Shown: positions 6,958 through 16,839, counted from the first letter of the stretch. The stretch is DNA of 64,000 nucleotides from Bacillota bacterium (GCA_017889625.1 JAGGAD010000010.1:1-64000); one strand, 5' to 3'. Numbers and translations are program-made. The notes: generated by a model from the letters alone, not told the origin.

Positions 6958-8145
6958 ATGGTGAAAAAATGTGCCCTAGGAGTTGATGTCGGAACAGCAT
7001 CGATTAAAGCACTGGTAGGAATGATAAATGGTAGAGATAATATTTCGATAATTGGCAGTGGGTTTGTACCGACAGTTGGATTTTCTAAAGGGATGTTGAC
7101 GGATGCCGCGAGGTTAGCTAAGGCGATAAAAGAGGCCGTTGATTGTGCGGTTATGGCCGCGGAAACTAAAGTAGAAGATATCTACCTTGGAATCGGCGGG
7201 TTAGGGATAGTTTCAGGTAATAGCCGTGGTAGCGTCGCGTTGTCACCTAAAAGTATAATTACAGGTGCGGATATAAAACGGGTTTGCCAAGTAGCAACAA
7301 TGCTGGCGGTCCCCGAAGATTACCGAATATTACATACTTTGCCAATTAGGTATTGGGTTGATGGGAACCAATGTGCCGAGGAGCCGGTAGGACAGCAAGG
7401 TGTTAGGCTGGAAGTGGATGCACATGTTGTTAGTGTTCCTGAGGCGGTTATTGCCGAAATTAGTGAGGAATTAGCTGCGTTAGGTATACACCTTTCTGGA
7501 ATAATGGCTAATGCTGTAACCGGACTTTATATTGAGGGAGGCACTGAAGAAACCAGTGCGGTAATTGATATTGGCGCCGGACTTAGTGATTTGGCATTGC
7601 TTCATCGTGGTAAAATATGTGTGTCATCATCGTTGATAATTGGCGGAGACTATGTAACAAATGATATTATGCAGGCTCTTGGCATTAGCCGGCCTCATGC
7701 TGAGGAAGTAAAACGTTATTATGCCAAGTTGAACGGTGAACTTCGTGGTAAAGACATAATGCTGGATTGCAATGGTTATGGTACTACTGATATAAAAGTG
7801 GCTTATGATTTTTTGGCGAAGGTTATTGAAAGTCGGATTGAGGAAATCATATATATTGTCCATCAGTATTTTCAGCCGGAAATAACTAGGTATGGTGTGA
7901 AAAAGATAGTTCTGACCGGCGGATCAGTTTTGTCGCCGAGTTTTGCTATGTATATTGAAAAGTTTTTTAATATTAAGCCAGAATTAATTGCGTTAGGAAA
8001 CCGGTTGCCAGCAGAGTACGCCCAGCAGTCTAATACTGCCTGTTATGGCATTTTGAATGAAGTAGCCATGGGTGTGGTAGTGGATGATGATAATGAGGTA
8101 GGTATGTTGCGGCTACTGGTTAATAAAATTAAGAATTTAATTTAG
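6958..8145 (+). CDS. ftsA: Cell division protein FtsA
   Basis: Actin-like ATPase that tethers FtsZ filaments to the membrane, 395 aa. The phosphate-1 motif [14 protein letters not shown] is at residues 8-21, the SHS2/1C insertion follows (about 85-160), phosphate-2 lies in [14 protein letters not shown] (about 202-215) and the adenosine motif in VLTGGSVL (about 320). The C-terminal end [13 protein letters not shown] is a plausible amphipathic membrane-targeting helix. It sits 35 bp upstream of ftsZ, the classical pair. The start ATG (AAGAAGG upstream) is directly followed by GTG. The family identity is clear, although divergent FtsA/PilM-like members exist. Confidence 0.92.
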   Translation: MVKKCALGVDVGTASIKALVGMINGRDNISIIGSGFVPTVGFSKGMLTDAARLAKAIKEAVDCAVMAAETKVEDIYLGIGGLGIVSGNSRGSVALSPKSIITGADIKRVCQVATMLAVPEDYRILHTLPIRYWVDGNQCAEEPVGQQGVRLEVDAHVVSVPEAVIAEISEELAALGIHLSGIMANAVTGLYIEGGTEETSAVIDIGAGLSDLALLHRGKICVSSSLIIGGDYVTNDIMQALGISRPHAEEVKRYYAKLNGELRGKDIMLDCNGYGTTDIKVAYDFLAKVIESRIEEIIYIVHQYFQPEITRYGVKKIVLTGGSVLSPSFAMYIEKFFNIKPELIALGNRLPAEYAQQSNTACYGILNEVAMGVVVDDDNEVGMLRLLVNKIKNLI

Positions 8146-8180
8146 TATGCACTTGTGATTATAAGGAGGAAGTAATATCC

Positions 8181-9227
8181 ATGCTCGAATTTGATATGGA
8201 TTTGGACCAGTTTGCAGCTATAAAAGTTGTTGGTGTTGGAGGGGGCGGGAATAATGCGGTTAATCGCATGATTGCTGCTGGCCTGCAAGGAGTGGAATTT
8301 ATTTCTGTAAATACGGATGCGCAAGCGCTGTTATTGTCGCATGCTCCTTACCGCATTCAGATTGGTGAAAAGCTGACTAAAGGTCTTGGGGCTGGGGCTA
8401 ATCCCGAAGTTGGCGAGAAAGCTGCCCAAGAAAGCCGAGAAGAAATTATGGAGGCGCTTAAGGGAGCCGATATGATTTTTATTACTGCCGGAATGGGGGG
8501 CGGCACTGGAACGGGGGCAGCTCCCGTCGTTGCTGAGTGTGCCAAGGAAGTTGGCGCATTAACAGTAGGGGTTGTTACACGCCCTTTTACGTTTGAAGGA
8601 CGCAGACGGCAAGGACAAGCTGAGCGGGGCATTGCCAAGATGAAGGAAAAGGTAGATACCTTGATTACTATTCCTAATGATCGTTTAATGCAGGTCGTGG
8701 ATAAGAGAACCCCGATTCTTGAAGCTTTCCGTATTGCTGATGATGTGTTGCGCCAAGGGGTGCAAGGTATATCGGATCTTATCGCCGTACCTGGACTTAT
8801 CAACCTGGACTTTGCGGATGTTAAAACTATTATGGTTGAAACTGGATCGGCATTGATGGGGATTGGCAATGCTAGCGGTGATAACCGCGCCGTGACGGCG
8901 GCTGAAGCCGCAATAAAGAGCCCGTTGTTGGAAACGTCAATTCAGGGGGCCAAAGGAGTGCTCTTGAATATAACTGGCGGCACCAGTCTTGGGTTGTTTG
9001 AAGTTAATGAGGCGGCGGATATTATTGCTCAAGCGGCTGATCCGGAAGCTAATATTATTTTTGGTGCGGTAATTGATGAAAATTTTGACGATGAAGTACG
9101 GGTAACGGTAATTGCTACCGGGTTTGATGCTAAACCGGCTATTAGCGCGGATAATGAACCGGCCCCGGTTATTGAGCCGTTTAAACGCGGCGATCTTGAT
9201 ATACCGGCGTGGATGAGACGTTCGTAG
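8181..9227 (+). CDS. ftsZ: Cell division GTPase FtsZ
   Basis: Tubulin-like GTPase that forms the Z ring, 348 aa. It has the N-terminal [17 protein letters not shown], the tubulin signature [13 protein letters not shown] (about 103-115) and the T7 loop region [14 protein letters not shown]. The very C-terminal [10 protein letters not shown] is the conserved tail that binds FtsA and SepF; sepF lies about 4.5 kb downstream. The linker before the tail is short (about 20 residues). AAGGAGG precedes the ATG. It is the last gene before a strong terminator and is probably cotranscribed with ftsA. Confidence 0.98.
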   Translation: MLEFDMDLDQFAAIKVVGVGGGGNNAVNRMIAAGLQGVEFISVNTDAQALLLSHAPYRIQIGEKLTKGLGAGANPEVGEKAAQESREEIMEALKGADMIFITAGMGGGTGTGAAPVVAECAKEVGALTVGVVTRPFTFEGRRRQGQAERGIAKMKEKVDTLITIPNDRLMQVVDKRTPILEAFRIADDVLRQGVQGISDLIAVPGLINLDFADVKTIMVETGSALMGIGNASGDNRAVTAAEAAIKSPLLETSIQGAKGVLLNITGGTSLGLFEVNEAADIIAQAADPEANIIFGAVIDENFDDEVRVTVIATGFDAKPAISADNEPAPVIEPFKRGDLDIPAWMRRS

Positions 9228-9242
9228 TTTTTAAGGTTAAAT

Positions 9243-9282
9243 AAAAAATCACTGCTAGGCACAAGCTTAGCGGTGATTTTTT
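9243..9282 (+). terminator. ftsZ terminator
   Basis: AAAAAATCACTGCTA pairs with TAGCGGTGATTTTTT (one G-T pair) around a 10-base loop, ending in six Ts. Confidence 0.88.
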
Positions 9283-9480
9283 CGCTAAATGAACCATCTT
9301 ACTTTATTAGACGTTGACTGGCAATACTTCTATTTATTTGCGGTTTACCGTACTCACAATGTTACATTTTTTTTTAGTCACCCTTGCTATAATAGGAATA
9401 TCTGCTGATCAGTCTCCATAATTTGTTATATAGTCCATAAGGTTACTTAGGTGTAAAAATGCACCAGAGAGGTGCGGCTA

Positions 9481-10407
9481 ATGTATATTTATGCGGATGT
9501 AGTGTTATTGGTGAATATTGTTATGAATAGCATCATTTTGGTGCTGACTGGATGGGCGGCCGGTTGCAACTTTAAAATTTGGCGGATAATTGCTGCCGCT
9601 TTTTTAGGTGGAATCTATGCCCTAGGTGAGGTAACTGGTGAATTTGTACTATTATATACGCCGCTAGTAAAACTCATTGCCTCGGTAGCAATACTTTTTA
9701 TTGCTTTTGGTAAACGGCGGTGGCGTTCGTTGATTATATCGTTGGCGTGGTTTTATATTATGTCGATTCTGGCTGGCGGAGCAGTGTTTGGCTGGCTGAT
9801 ATTTACTAATAGTAGTTCGGCTTTGCCAGGGAATAATCAAGGCTGGCTGAGTGTTACCTGGTATCATTTGGCTGCTGGCGTGGTGTTGGTGGTAATGCTG
9901 TTTTTGGTGGCACTAAGGCGAATGAGAACGGATATTACCCAGCGGCAGTTAATTTTTCCGGTCACTGTTTACTATGAAGACCGGCAGGTAAGCTTATCGG
10001 CCTTGTTAGACACCGGAAACAGATTGTTTAGTGCGAGTGGGCAGACACCGGTCATATTAGTGGATTTTGAGTCGATAACGGAGGTGTTGAATGAGAAGGT
10101 AAAAAATTATTTGCGAGAGCGGCCATCAAGCCAATGGTTAGTTGAGTTAGGGCAATGCGGTGACCCGGCCTGGTTAGCAAGGATTCAGTGCGTACCGTAT
10201 CGGGCGGTGGGGTGCTCCAGCATATTACTTGCGTTCAAACCTGATCGAGTAATGGTGATAAATAAGGATCGTGTTATTGAAACTCAGTCTGTGGTAATAG
10301 GTATTTATAGTGGTAGCTTGAGTGCTGGCGATAAATATAATGCTTTGCTGCATCCTAGGGTATTAGAATGTGGCAGTGACCAAGAGGGGGCGAATGCATG
10401 CGCATAA
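9481..10407 (+). CDS. spoIIGA: Sporulation sigma-E factor-processing protease SpoIIGA
   Basis: Membrane aspartic protease that cleaves pro-sigma-E in the mother cell after septation. 308 aa from the ATG at 9481, which aligns with the usual [12 protein letters not shown] start and has GAGAGGTG 6 bases upstream; a GTG three codons earlier is disfavoured. Five hydrophobic segments occupy about residues 5-155. The cytoplasmic protease half contains [11 protein letters not shown] (catalytic Asp in DTGN). The stop overlaps the sigE start by 10 bases, fitting translational coupling with its substrate. This is direct evidence that the organism has the endospore programme. Confidence 0.95.
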   Translation: MYIYADVVLLVNIVMNSIILVLTGWAAGCNFKIWRIIAAAFLGGIYALGEVTGEFVLLYTPLVKLIASVAILFIAFGKRRWRSLIISLAWFYIMSILAGGAVFGWLIFTNSSSALPGNNQGWLSVTWYHLAAGVVLVVMLFLVALRRMRTDITQRQLIFPVTVYYEDRQVSLSALLDTGNRLFSASGQTPVILVDFESITEVLNEKVKNYLRERPSSQWLVELGQCGDPAWLARIQCVPYRAVGCSSILLAFKPDRVMVINKDRVIETQSVVIGIYSGSLSAGDKYNALLHPRVLECGSDQEGANACA

Positions 10408-11141
10408 CTTGGACTATTTTTAAATTAATGATAAAACTTCGATTTATTGCTTTGCTCCAGTTTTTACGGATATTGGAGCCGGACGAAGTTTTCTATGTCG
10501 GTAGTACCGAGGTTTTGCCACCGCCGTTATCCGGTGACGAAGAAGTGTTTTTGCTTAATCGTCTGCAAAAAGGCGATAGTACAGTTAAAAGCGTTTTTAT
10601 TGAAAGAAACTTGCGGTTGGTTGTGTACATTGCCAGAAAGTTTGAAAATACCGGAGTTGGAATTGAAGATTTAGTTAGTATTGGCACGATTGGTTTAATA
10701 AAAGCAGTAAACACTTTTGATCCGGTAAAACGAATAAAATTAGCGACCTATGCTTCTAGGTGCATTGAGAATGAAATTCTGATGTATCTTCGTCGCAATA
10801 GTAAGACCAGAGCGGAAGTTTCTTTTGATGAGCCGCTTAATGTTGACTGGGATGGCAATGAATTATTATTATCCGATGTTTTGGGTACGGAGAATGATAT
10901 TATTTATAAGTCGGTGGAAGAAGAAGTTGATAAGGTATTATTGCATACGGCAATGAATAAGTTAACTCGTCGTGAACAACGTATTATGGAATTAAGATTT
11001 GGCTTAAGCGGCGAAGGCTTAGAACGTACGCAGAAAGAGGTTGCCGATATGTTAGGAATATCGCAGTCGTATATTTCTCGGTTAGAAAAGCGGATAATTC
11101 AAAAAATGAAGAAACATATCCGGGCCATGGGAGGCGAGTGA
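10398..11141 (+). CDS. sigE: RNA polymerase sigma-E factor, sporulation (pro-sigma-E)
   Basis: Mother-cell-specific sigma factor, 247 aa. The hydrophobic/basic N-terminal pro-sequence (about residues 1-30, [16 protein letters not shown] onward) keeps it inactive at the membrane until SpoIIGA cuts near [14 protein letters not shown]. Region 2 ([17 protein letters not shown] and [12 protein letters not shown]) and region 4 ([10 protein letters not shown], then the helix-turn-helix [18 protein letters not shown]) are nearly identical to the well-known Bacillus protein. AGAGGGGG precedes the ATG. It overlaps spoIIGA by 10 bases; a terminator follows at 11174. sigG, which often follows, is absent here. 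Confidence 0.97.
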   Translation: MRITWTIFKLMIKLRFIALLQFLRILEPDEVFYVGSTEVLPPPLSGDEEVFLLNRLQKGDSTVKSVFIERNLRLVVYIARKFENTGVGIEDLVSIGTIGLIKAVNTFDPVKRIKLATYASRCIENEILMYLRRNSKTRAEVSFDEPLNVDWDGNELLLSDVLGTENDIIYKSVEEEVDKVLLHTAMNKLTRREQRIMELRFGLSGEGLERTQKEVADMLGISQSYISRLEKRIIQKMKKHIRAMGGE

Positions 11142-11173
11142 GTTCCTGTAATGTTTGCCATAAAAATTAGACA

Positions 11174-11228
11174 AAAAAATTGGGGCTATGCTAAAACAAT
11201 CAGTTTTAGCATGACTCCAATGTTTTTA
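11174..11228. terminator. Convergent terminator between sigE and the MFS exporter
   Basis: A long hairpin (ATTGGGGCTATGCTAAAAC against GTTTTAGCATGACTCCAAT, two mismatches) is flanked by an A run and by TGTTTTTATTTT. It serves sigE on plus and, by overlap with the stop at 11226, probably the exporter gene on minus. Confidence 0.8.
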
Positions 11229-12641
11229 TTTTGCGGGGTGGGGTGGTTTGCGGTTAAATGAAATAATAGCGCCCAGCATCGCAAAAAAGGCGGCGGTTAA
11301 AAGGGCGCCTTGATAGCCGGATAAAAAGGCGGCAGTATTTTGGATAAGATCGGGCTGAGCAAAGTCGGACAGAAAATAGCGACGGCGGTTTTCGAAGATT
11401 GTAACTGCGACCGCAGTTCCCGAAACCATGCCGATATTACGCATTAGGGCATTGATACTGCCCGCGATACCGATTTTACTTTTGGCTACGGAGCTAATGA
11501 CACTGTTGTTGTTGGGGGCCTGGAATAAACCGTTGCCGAAGCCTAACATTGCCTGGGTTATTGCCACTTGCCAGATTTCGGCGCTAGGTCCGAGCGTCGA
11601 TAGGAAGACAAGCCCGCTTGCCATAATGGTCAGGCCGCCGGTAGTTAGTATTACTTGGTTGATTTTTTCGGATAGGTAGCCGCTAAGCGGGGCAGTTACG
11701 GCCATTACTAAGGGGAAGGGTGTAAGCAGTAAGCCTATTTGGGTTGGCCCTAATTGGAGGATGGTACTTAGATAAAAGGGCAGAAGAATAGTATTGCCAA
11801 ATGTGGCCATGAAGGAAAAAAGCCCGGATAAGTTGCCGGTCAGAAAAGGGCGGATACGAAACAAGGTCAAATCAATCATGGGATGGTCGATATGGTGTTC
11901 AACGAACAAAAAACAAATCATTGCGGTTAGCGAGGATATTAGTCCGGTAATAACAGTGATAGAGGTCCAGCCCCAGTCGGCACCATGGATAAGGACTAAT
12001 AAAAGAGTGCATACGCTGAAAGCAAATAGCCCGCCGCCAGCAAAATCAAAGGTTTCGTCATGACGCTTTTCCCCTGCGGGCAGAATGATTCGGCCAAGAA
12101 TAAAGCCGATCAGGCCAATTGGGATGTTGACAAAGAAAATGGCTTCCCAACCGAAAGTTCCGACAAGTATTCCGCCCAGGCTCGGCCCGGTCATACTGCC
12201 TAAGGCTACTACTGTGCCGATTATGCCCATTGCGCGGGCGCGCAATGTTGGGGGGAAGGCTCGGGCTACAAGACCTGGGGCGTTAGCCATTAGCATTGCG
12301 GCACCAACGGCCTGGATGGCTCTGGCACCAATCAGCCAACCGATGCTATGCGATACTCCACAGCCAATAGAGCTTATGGTAAAAACGACAAAGCCGGTAG
12401 TGTACACTAACCGGTGACCATACATATCTCCCGCCCGGCCAAAGATTGGCAACAAACTGGAAATCACTAAAAAATAGGCCGATACTACCCATTGGGCCAT
12501 TGGCAGATCAATGTGAAAGCAAGTGGTTATCGATGGCAGGGCGACGCTGACGATACTGGAATCTAACGTGGCCATAAAGGTGCCGATGGAGGTGATAGCC
12601 AGCACTAGCCAGGGGCTTTTCAATGTTGCTGGTTGTTGCAT
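11226..12641 (-). CDS. MFS drug exporter, DHA2 (14-helix) family
   Basis: Proton-driven efflux transporter of the EmrB/QacA type, 471 aa with about 14 hydrophobic segments. Visible motifs are the N-terminal TFMATLDSSIVSVALPSI (motif D1), GRAGDMYGHRLVYTTG (motif A, loop 2-3), GARAIQAVGAAM (motif B) and GPSLGGILV (motif C, antiporter). The ATG at 12641 has AGGAGGT 10 bases upstream. It lies alone on the minus strand between sporulation and yggS-operon genes, with no adjacent regulator. The substrate cannot be told from sequence. Confidence 0.9.
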   Translation of the reverse strand: MQQPATLKSPWLVLAITSIGTFMATLDSSIVSVALPSITTCFHIDLPMAQWVVSAYFLVISSLLPIFGRAGDMYGHRLVYTTGFVVFTISSIGCGVSHSIGWLIGARAIQAVGAAMLMANAPGLVARAFPPTLRARAMGIIGTVVALGSMTGPSLGGILVGTFGWEAIFFVNIPIGLIGFILGRIILPAGEKRHDETFDFAGGGLFAFSVCTLLLVLIHGADWGWTSITVITGLISSLTAMICFLFVEHHIDHPMIDLTLFRIRPFLTGNLSGLFSFMATFGNTILLPFYLSTILQLGPTQIGLLLTPFPLVMAVTAPLSGYLSEKINQVILTTGGLTIMASGLVFLSTLGPSAEIWQVAITQAMLGFGNGLFQAPNNNSVISSVAKSKIGIAGSINALMRNIGMVSGTAVAVTIFENRRRYFLSDFAQPDLIQNTAAFLSGYQGALLTAAFFAMLGAIISFNRKPPHPAK

Positions 12642-12983
12642 GCTGTTAATACCTCCTTGATTGCTGTTAATTGTAATAGGATAGGTTAGTTCATATTTTT
12701 ACAATAATAGGAATGCCAATACCTTCATATTATCAAATTCGGCAAAGAATTAGCAAGAAAATAAGTTTGCCTGGTAGCTATTAGTAGGACTAAGGTCTCA
12801 ATTTTCAACTGGAATTTTCAAAAATTCGGTAGCTATTATTAATCATAAAATCAGTAAAATATAGTAGTGACGAGGCTTTAAAGGTATTGCCTAATATAAA
12901 CATAAAAAAGTATAATAAAAAGAAAGGCCAAGAGGAAAAAAATATTAATGGGCGAATAATAAATGTCAGTGGAGGAATTATCC
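12642..12983. other. Divergent intergenic region with a promoter for the yggS operon
   Basis: An AT-rich 342-base spacer between divergent genes. TTGCCT (12887-12892), an 18-base spacer and TATAAT (12911-12916) form a good plus-strand promoter. I see no gene, repeat or riboswitch in the remainder; the exporter promoter on minus was not resolved. Confidence 0.6.
12887..12916 (+). promoter_or_regulatory. Promoter of the yggS-sepF-proC-ylmH-divIVA operon
   Basis: TTGCCT-N18-TATAAT; the predicted start near 12923 gives a leader of about 60 bases to the chosen ATG. Confidence 0.6.
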
Positions 12984-13697
12984 ATGGAAATAGCCGAAAA
13001 TTTAAAAATGATTACTAATAATGTAAGCGCAGCTCTTGCTCGGCGACGTGCAGAGGTGATGGGGACAGGCCATGAGGTAAAATTGGTGGCTGTTACCAAA
13101 AATCATGATGCGCTGACAGTGCGGGCGGCTATTGATGCTGGGGTGCGGTCAATTGGTGAGAATCGGGTTCAAGAAGCACTTTCTAAGGCTGAAGTATTAG
13201 AGCGTAACGCTGAGTGGCATTTAATCGGTCATTTGCAGACCAATAAAGTTCGGCAGGCTGTTCCGCAGTTTGCGCTGATTCATTCGGTGGATAGCGAACG
13301 GTTGGCAGTCGAGATCGATCGGGCCGCAGGTAAAATCGGCAAATGCCAGGATATTTTGCTGCAGGTTAATCCGGCTGGTGAAGATACTAAGTTTGGATTA
13401 GCTACGGCTGAGTTACAAATAGTCGCCGAACAGGTTAGTGCCTTAGCTAATGTACGTCTGTGTGGCCTGATGACAATAGCGCCACACTATGATAATCCTG
13501 AAGCCACTAGAATTGTGTTTAAAAAGACGTATGAACTGTTCATGGAGCTTAAAGCAGCCAAGCTGCCGAATACGGCTATTGAGTGGTTATCCATGGGTAT
13601 GACGAATGATTATACCGTAGCGGTGGAAGAAGGCGCTAATTTAATAAGAGTTGGTACCGGAATTTTCGGTTTGCGTGATTATAATAAGGAGGTATAG
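12984..13697 (+). CDS. yggS: YggS-family pyridoxal phosphate homeostasis protein
   Basis: PLP-binding, single-domain alanine-racemase-fold protein without known catalysis, involved in vitamin B6 and amino-acid homeostasis. 237 aa from the ATG at 12984 (GGAGGA 8 bases upstream; an ATG 7 codons earlier lacks one). The PLP lysine lies in KLVAVTKNHD (about residue 39), followed by SIGENRVQEAL, WHLIGHLQTNK, and near the end LSMGMTNDYTVAVEEGANLIRVGTGIFG. It heads the yggS-sepF-proC-ylmH-divIVA string, a standard Gram-positive division neighbourhood. Confidence 0.95.
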   Translation: MEIAENLKMITNNVSAALARRRAEVMGTGHEVKLVAVTKNHDALTVRAAIDAGVRSIGENRVQEALSKAEVLERNAEWHLIGHLQTNKVRQAVPQFALIHSVDSERLAVEIDRAAGKIGKCQDILLQVNPAGEDTKFGLATAELQIVAEQVSALANVRLCGLMTIAPHYDNPEATRIVFKKTYELFMELKAAKLPNTAIEWLSMGMTNDYTVAVEEGANLIRVGTGIFGLRDYNKEV

Positions 13698-13704
13698 TAA
13701 GGCC

Positions 13705-14139
13705 ATGAAGTTTATGGAAAAGGTTTGGGGTGGACTGGGACTTATCGAGGAGGAGGAACCGGTAGTGGAAGAAGATAGTGGTTCTTCGCGGCAAGAAGCA
13801 GAAGAACCAAAGGCCAAGCGGGGCAATTTAGTTAATCTGCCTACTGCCCCCAAACAGGTAAAAGTAATGGTAGTTGAACCGGTTTCATTTGATGATGCCC
13901 AGCATGTGGCCGAGCATTTAAAAAACCGGAAGCCGGTAGTGGTAAATTTGGAAAATACGGATACTGATGTGGCTAAACGCATGATTGATTTTGTTAGTGG
14001 GACAACCTATGCCTTAGGTGGTAGTATTCAAAAAATTGGTAATAACATATTTCTGTGTGCACCCAATAATGTCGATGTTGCTTATAGCTCCCGTGAGGAT
14101 CATGATCGATCATTTTCGCCGTGGAATACTAAAAAGTAA
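13705..14139 (+). CDS. sepF: Cell division protein SepF
   Basis: Z-ring-associated protein, 144 aa. It has the N-terminal membrane-targeting amphipathic helix (MKFMEKVWGGLGLIEE), an acidic linker (20-50) and the conserved SepF core: VEPVSFDDAQHVAEHLKNRKPVVVNLEN, then RMIDFVSGTTYALGGSIQKIGNNIFLCAP. The ATG at 13705 is chosen because AGGAGG lies upstream and MKFM is the usual start; the longer frame from 13651 overlaps yggS. It binds the FtsZ C-terminal tail. It lies 7 bp after yggS and 35 bp before proC. Confidence 0.95.
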   Translation: MKFMEKVWGGLGLIEEEEPVVEEDSGSSRQEAEEPKAKRGNLVNLPTAPKQVKVMVVEPVSFDDAQHVAEHLKNRKPVVVNLENTDTDVAKRMIDFVSGTTYALGGSIQKIGNNIFLCAPNNVDVAYSSREDHDRSFSPWNTKK

Positions 14140-14174
14140 CTAATTTATCGGGATAATGGTGGAGGAATCGTCAT

Positions 14175-14987
14175 ATGTTGAGCAATAAAACAATTGGGTT
14201 TATAGGCGGCGGAGCCATGGCGGAGGCTTTAGTCCGGGGAATATTGGCTGCTAAATTGGTGACGGCAGATAAAATTACGGTCTGTGATGTGGCTGAAGAA
14301 CGATTGAAATTTTTGAGTAGTGCTTTTGGCGTAGCAACATCACTTGATAGTAAAGCTGTGGCTGGTAAGGTTGATGTCTTGTTCTTGGCAGTAAAGCCAC
14401 AGGTTATTCATGGGATATTGAGTTTAATCGCTCCGGCGGTTAAGAAAGAAACGCTAGTAATAACCATTGCGGCTGGAATAACTATTGCGGCAGTCGAGGA
14501 TAAATTGCCGGGCGTGCCAATTATCAGGGTAATGCCTAATACCCCGGTGGCAGTTTCAGCCGGGATGGCCGCGGTGGCGCTGGGCAGTCATGCGACAACG
14601 GCCATGGGGGACTTAACATCGCTTGTTTTTTCTGCAGTAGGCCGGGCGGTGGTAGTCGCGGAGAGTGCTATGGATGCGGTTACCGGACTGTCAGGAAGTG
14701 GACCGTCCTTTGCTTATGTATTAATTGATGCGTTATCTGATGCCGGAGTTAGAGTAGGCTTGCCGCGGCAGATGTCCTTAACTCTAGCCGCTCAGACTCT
14801 GTTGGGAGCGGCGAAAATGGTATTGGATACTGGCGAACATCCGGCTAAATTGCGGGATATGGTTACTTCGCCAGGCGGGACATCTATTGCCGGAGTTCAT
14901 GTGTTGGAACAAAGAGGTGTACGGGCCGCATTAATAGATGCCGTGGTGGCAGCGGCAGAGCGTTCTAGAGAGATGGGGAAAAAATGA
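14175..14987 (+). CDS. proC: Pyrroline-5-carboxylate reductase
   Basis: NAD(P)H-dependent reduction of 1-pyrroline-5-carboxylate to L-proline, 270 aa, normal length. It has the N-terminal Rossmann motif IGFIGGGAMAEALVRG, VKPQ at the cofactor edge, and the C-terminal P5C reductase signature including GLSGSGPSFAYV and RDMVTSPGGTSIAG. GGTGGAGG precedes the ATG. The stop overlaps the ylmH start by 4 bases (ATGA). Confidence 0.97.
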   Translation: MLSNKTIGFIGGGAMAEALVRGILAAKLVTADKITVCDVAEERLKFLSSAFGVATSLDSKAVAGKVDVLFLAVKPQVIHGILSLIAPAVKKETLVITIAAGITIAAVEDKLPGVPIIRVMPNTPVAVSAGMAAVALGSHATTAMGDLTSLVFSAVGRAVVVAESAMDAVTGLSGSGPSFAYVLIDALSDAGVRVGLPRQMSLTLAAQTLLGAAKMVLDTGEHPAKLRDMVTSPGGTSIAGVHVLEQRGVRAALIDAVVAAAERSREMGKK

Positions 14988-15769
14988 GCGAGCGGGAAAA
15001 AATTCTACGTTATTATCGTGATGGCAATGATGCTGAAATTGCTGCAAGACTGACTGATTTAGCGGAAAATTCGGTGCGGTCAAGGAAATACCGGGTAAGT
15101 GAATTTCTTGATCCGAATGGGTATAGCATTGCTGAGACAATAGCCGCGCATTATGATCGCATTAGTATTGAAGCGGATGGTGGCTTTGCCGGAGCGGAAC
15201 GAGTAAAAGTCGCATTTATTGAAGAAGACTTTATGGGAAGTGTCGAATTTGGAATAGCTGCTTTAGAGATCACGGTAGATGTTCGCTATTACCAAATTTC
15301 CCACCGGGATGTGCTGGGAGCAGTCTTGGGACTGGGATTGAAACGGGAATTGATTGGCGATATTATCATGGGTGGCCGGGGTTGCCAAATTGTCTGCGAA
15401 ACAGCAATGGCTGAATTTATCAGCAATAATCTCACGACAATTGGTGCGGCAGCGGTGGAAATACAGCCTTTAGCGCTTAATGAGCTCGCTTCCCGGGAAG
15501 AACGGGTCAAAGAAATCAGAAATACGGCAGCTTCACTTCGACTGGATGTAATAGCGGCGATGGGATTTGGTACTTCGCGCAGTAAAATGGCCAGTGAAAT
15601 CACGGCGGATAAGGTAAAACTCAATTGGAAGGTGGCTAAGAGCGCATCCCAGAGCGTTAAAGCCGGGGACATTATATCGATGCGTGGCCGGGGGCGGGTT
15701 GAACTGACGGAAGTGCTGGGTCAAACCAAAAAAGGCCGGATAAGTGTACTATTGAAGCGGTTTATATAG
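14984..15769 (+). CDS. ylmH: S4-domain RNA-binding protein YlmH
   Basis: RNA-binding protein of the division gene cluster, 261 aa, with a C-terminal S4 domain (about 180-245: LRLDVIAAMGFGTSRSKMASEI, then VNW-like KLNWKVAKSASQSVKAGDIISMRGRGR). The N-terminal two thirds is the YlmH domain (HYDRISIEADGGF and ISHRDVLGAVLGLGLKRELIGDI). In other Firmicutes it acts in ribosome-associated quality control and influences septum placement. It overlaps proC by 4 bases; divIVA follows after 12 bp. Confidence 0.94.
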   Translation: MSEREKILRYYRDGNDAEIAARLTDLAENSVRSRKYRVSEFLDPNGYSIAETIAAHYDRISIEADGGFAGAERVKVAFIEEDFMGSVEFGIAALEITVDVRYYQISHRDVLGAVLGLGLKRELIGDIIMGGRGCQIVCETAMAEFISNNLTTIGAAAVEIQPLALNELASREERVKEIRNTAASLRLDVIAAMGFGTSRSKMASEITADKVKLNWKVAKSASQSVKAGDIISMRGRGRVELTEVLGQTKKGRISVLLKRFI

Positions 15770-15781
15770 AGGAGGGGTGAG

Positions 15782-16237
15782 ATGTTAACACCACTAGACA
15801 TCCACAATAAGGAGTTCAAACGGAGTTTTCGGGGATTTAACGAGGAAGATGTTGACTCTTTTCTCGATGAAGTCGTTAAAGACTATGAAAAGTTATACCG
15901 GGACAATTTCGATCTCAAGGAAGCAATAGAACGGGTCAACGGCAAGCTTGAACACTATCAGCATATGGAAAGCACTCTACATAATACGTTGGTTATTGCC
16001 CAGGAAACGGCGGAAGATGTAAAATTAAACGCCAAAAAAGAAACGGAGCTTATTTTAAAAGAAGCTCAGATTAGAGCGCAAAAGTTGATTGAAGAAGCTA
16101 ATGATAAATTACGCCGGGCTAATGCTGAATGTGATGACCTCCAAAAACAGGCGCAGGTTTACCGGGTAAGGCTGCGGACCCTGATTCAAGCCCAAATGGA
16201 AATGCTGAAAACTGCGGAAGAAGAGGATGATAATTAA
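15782..16237 (+). CDS. divIVA: Cell division/polarity protein DivIVA
   Basis: Membrane-curvature-sensing coiled-coil scaffold, 151 aa. The N-terminal lipid-binding domain reads LTPLDIHNKEFKRSFRGFNEEDVDSFLDEV (residues 2-31). It is followed by long heptad coiled coils (34-70 and 75-140) rich in Glu, Lys and Leu. A strong GAGGAGGGG lies upstream of the ATG. In spore formers it also helps anchor the chromosome origin at the pole. yggU follows 2 bases later. Confidence 0.95.
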   Translation: MLTPLDIHNKEFKRSFRGFNEEDVDSFLDEVVKDYEKLYRDNFDLKEAIERVNGKLEHYQHMESTLHNTLVIAQETAEDVKLNAKKETELILKEAQIRAQKLIEEANDKLRRANAECDDLQKQAQVYRVRLRTLIQAQMEMLKTAEEEDDN

Positions 16238-16239
16238 CG

Positions 16240-16539
16240 TTGGAGTTAGAAACGCTAGATTGTCGTGATGTCTCTGACGGTATAACGGTTAAGGTCAAAG
16301 TCCAGCCCCGCGCCAGCCGTAACGCTGTCAGCGGGATTATTGGAGATAGTTTAAAATTGGCGCTTACTTCGCCCCCGGTAGATGGAGCCGCTAATTCAGC
16401 CTGTATCGCTTTTTTCGCTGAACTATGCCGGGTGGCTAAAGGGCGGGTAACAATCGAGAGCGGACAAAAAAGCCGTGAGAAAGTGATAAAAATAACCGGT
16501 CTGGATAAAGCCGGTTTCTTTGCTGTTTTGCAAAGATAA
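16240..16539 (+). CDS. DUF167 family protein YggU
   Basis: Small conserved protein of the UPF0235/DUF167 family, 99 aa; function unknown. Typical family segments are VKVQPRASRNAVSGI, LKLALTSPPVDGAANSACIAFFAEL and VTIESGQKSREKVIKI. The start is TTG (16240), two bases after divIVA, with GAGGATGA upstream; translation is probably coupled. It is the last gene of the division operon before the ileS promoter. Confidence 0.88.
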   Translation: MELETLDCRDVSDGITVKVKVQPRASRNAVSGIIGDSLKLALTSPPVDGAANSACIAFFAELCRVAKGRVTIESGQKSREKVIKITGLDKAGFFAVLQR

Positions 16540-16542
16540 AAT

Positions 16543-16571
16543 TTGACTAATAGCGGTAAGTTTTATATAAT
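16543..16571 (+). promoter_or_regulatory. Promoter of the ileS T-box leader
   Basis: TTGACT (16543-16548), a 17-base spacer and TATAAT (16566-16571): a strong promoter immediately after yggU. Confidence 0.85.
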
Positions 16572-16589
16572 ATTGAATATTAATCTAAC

Positions 16590-16818
16590 ATTTATTACAA
16601 GCGATGACGGAGCCAGTAACCGAACGAAAGTTTTCAGCGAGCCAGGGGTGGTGTAAGCCTGGTAGGCTTTATTTGGTGAATATCTCTCCTGAGCTGCGAA
16701 CCGAAGAATAGTAGGCTTCGCCGCATGACTAGCGTTATTAGTTTTTAGTGGCCGGTTGAGCAATTAGGGTGGTACCACGGGAGAATAACCTCGTCCCTTA
16801 GGGATGGAGGTTTTTTAT
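16590..16818 (+). promoter_or_regulatory. T-box leader (isoleucine)
   Basis: tRNA-sensing riboregulator of ileS. Stem I begins near GCGATGACGGAGCCAGTAA (16601-16619). The specifier region has GGTGAATATCTC, with ATC (Ile) as the likely specifier. The T-box sequence AGGGTGGTACCACGG lies at 16766-16780. The terminator hairpin is ACCTCGTCCCT/AGGGATGGAGGT (about 16788-16811) followed by six Ts. Uncharged tRNA-Ile should stabilise the antiterminator and switch ileS on. Confidence 0.95.
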
Positions 16819-16839
16819 TATTTTTGGAGGTGGGTATTT

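Noticed and set aside
8357-8869. 170-codon antisense frame in ftsZ (and a 232-codon one in ribD, 35819-36517)
   Set aside because: Shadow frames opposite strongly conserved genes, with Ser/Pro/Ala-rich translations and no start signals.
16804-16839. Upstream ATG extension of ileS
   Set aside because: It begins within the T-box terminator hairpin and lacks family resemblance; the TTG at 16840 has the ribosome site.
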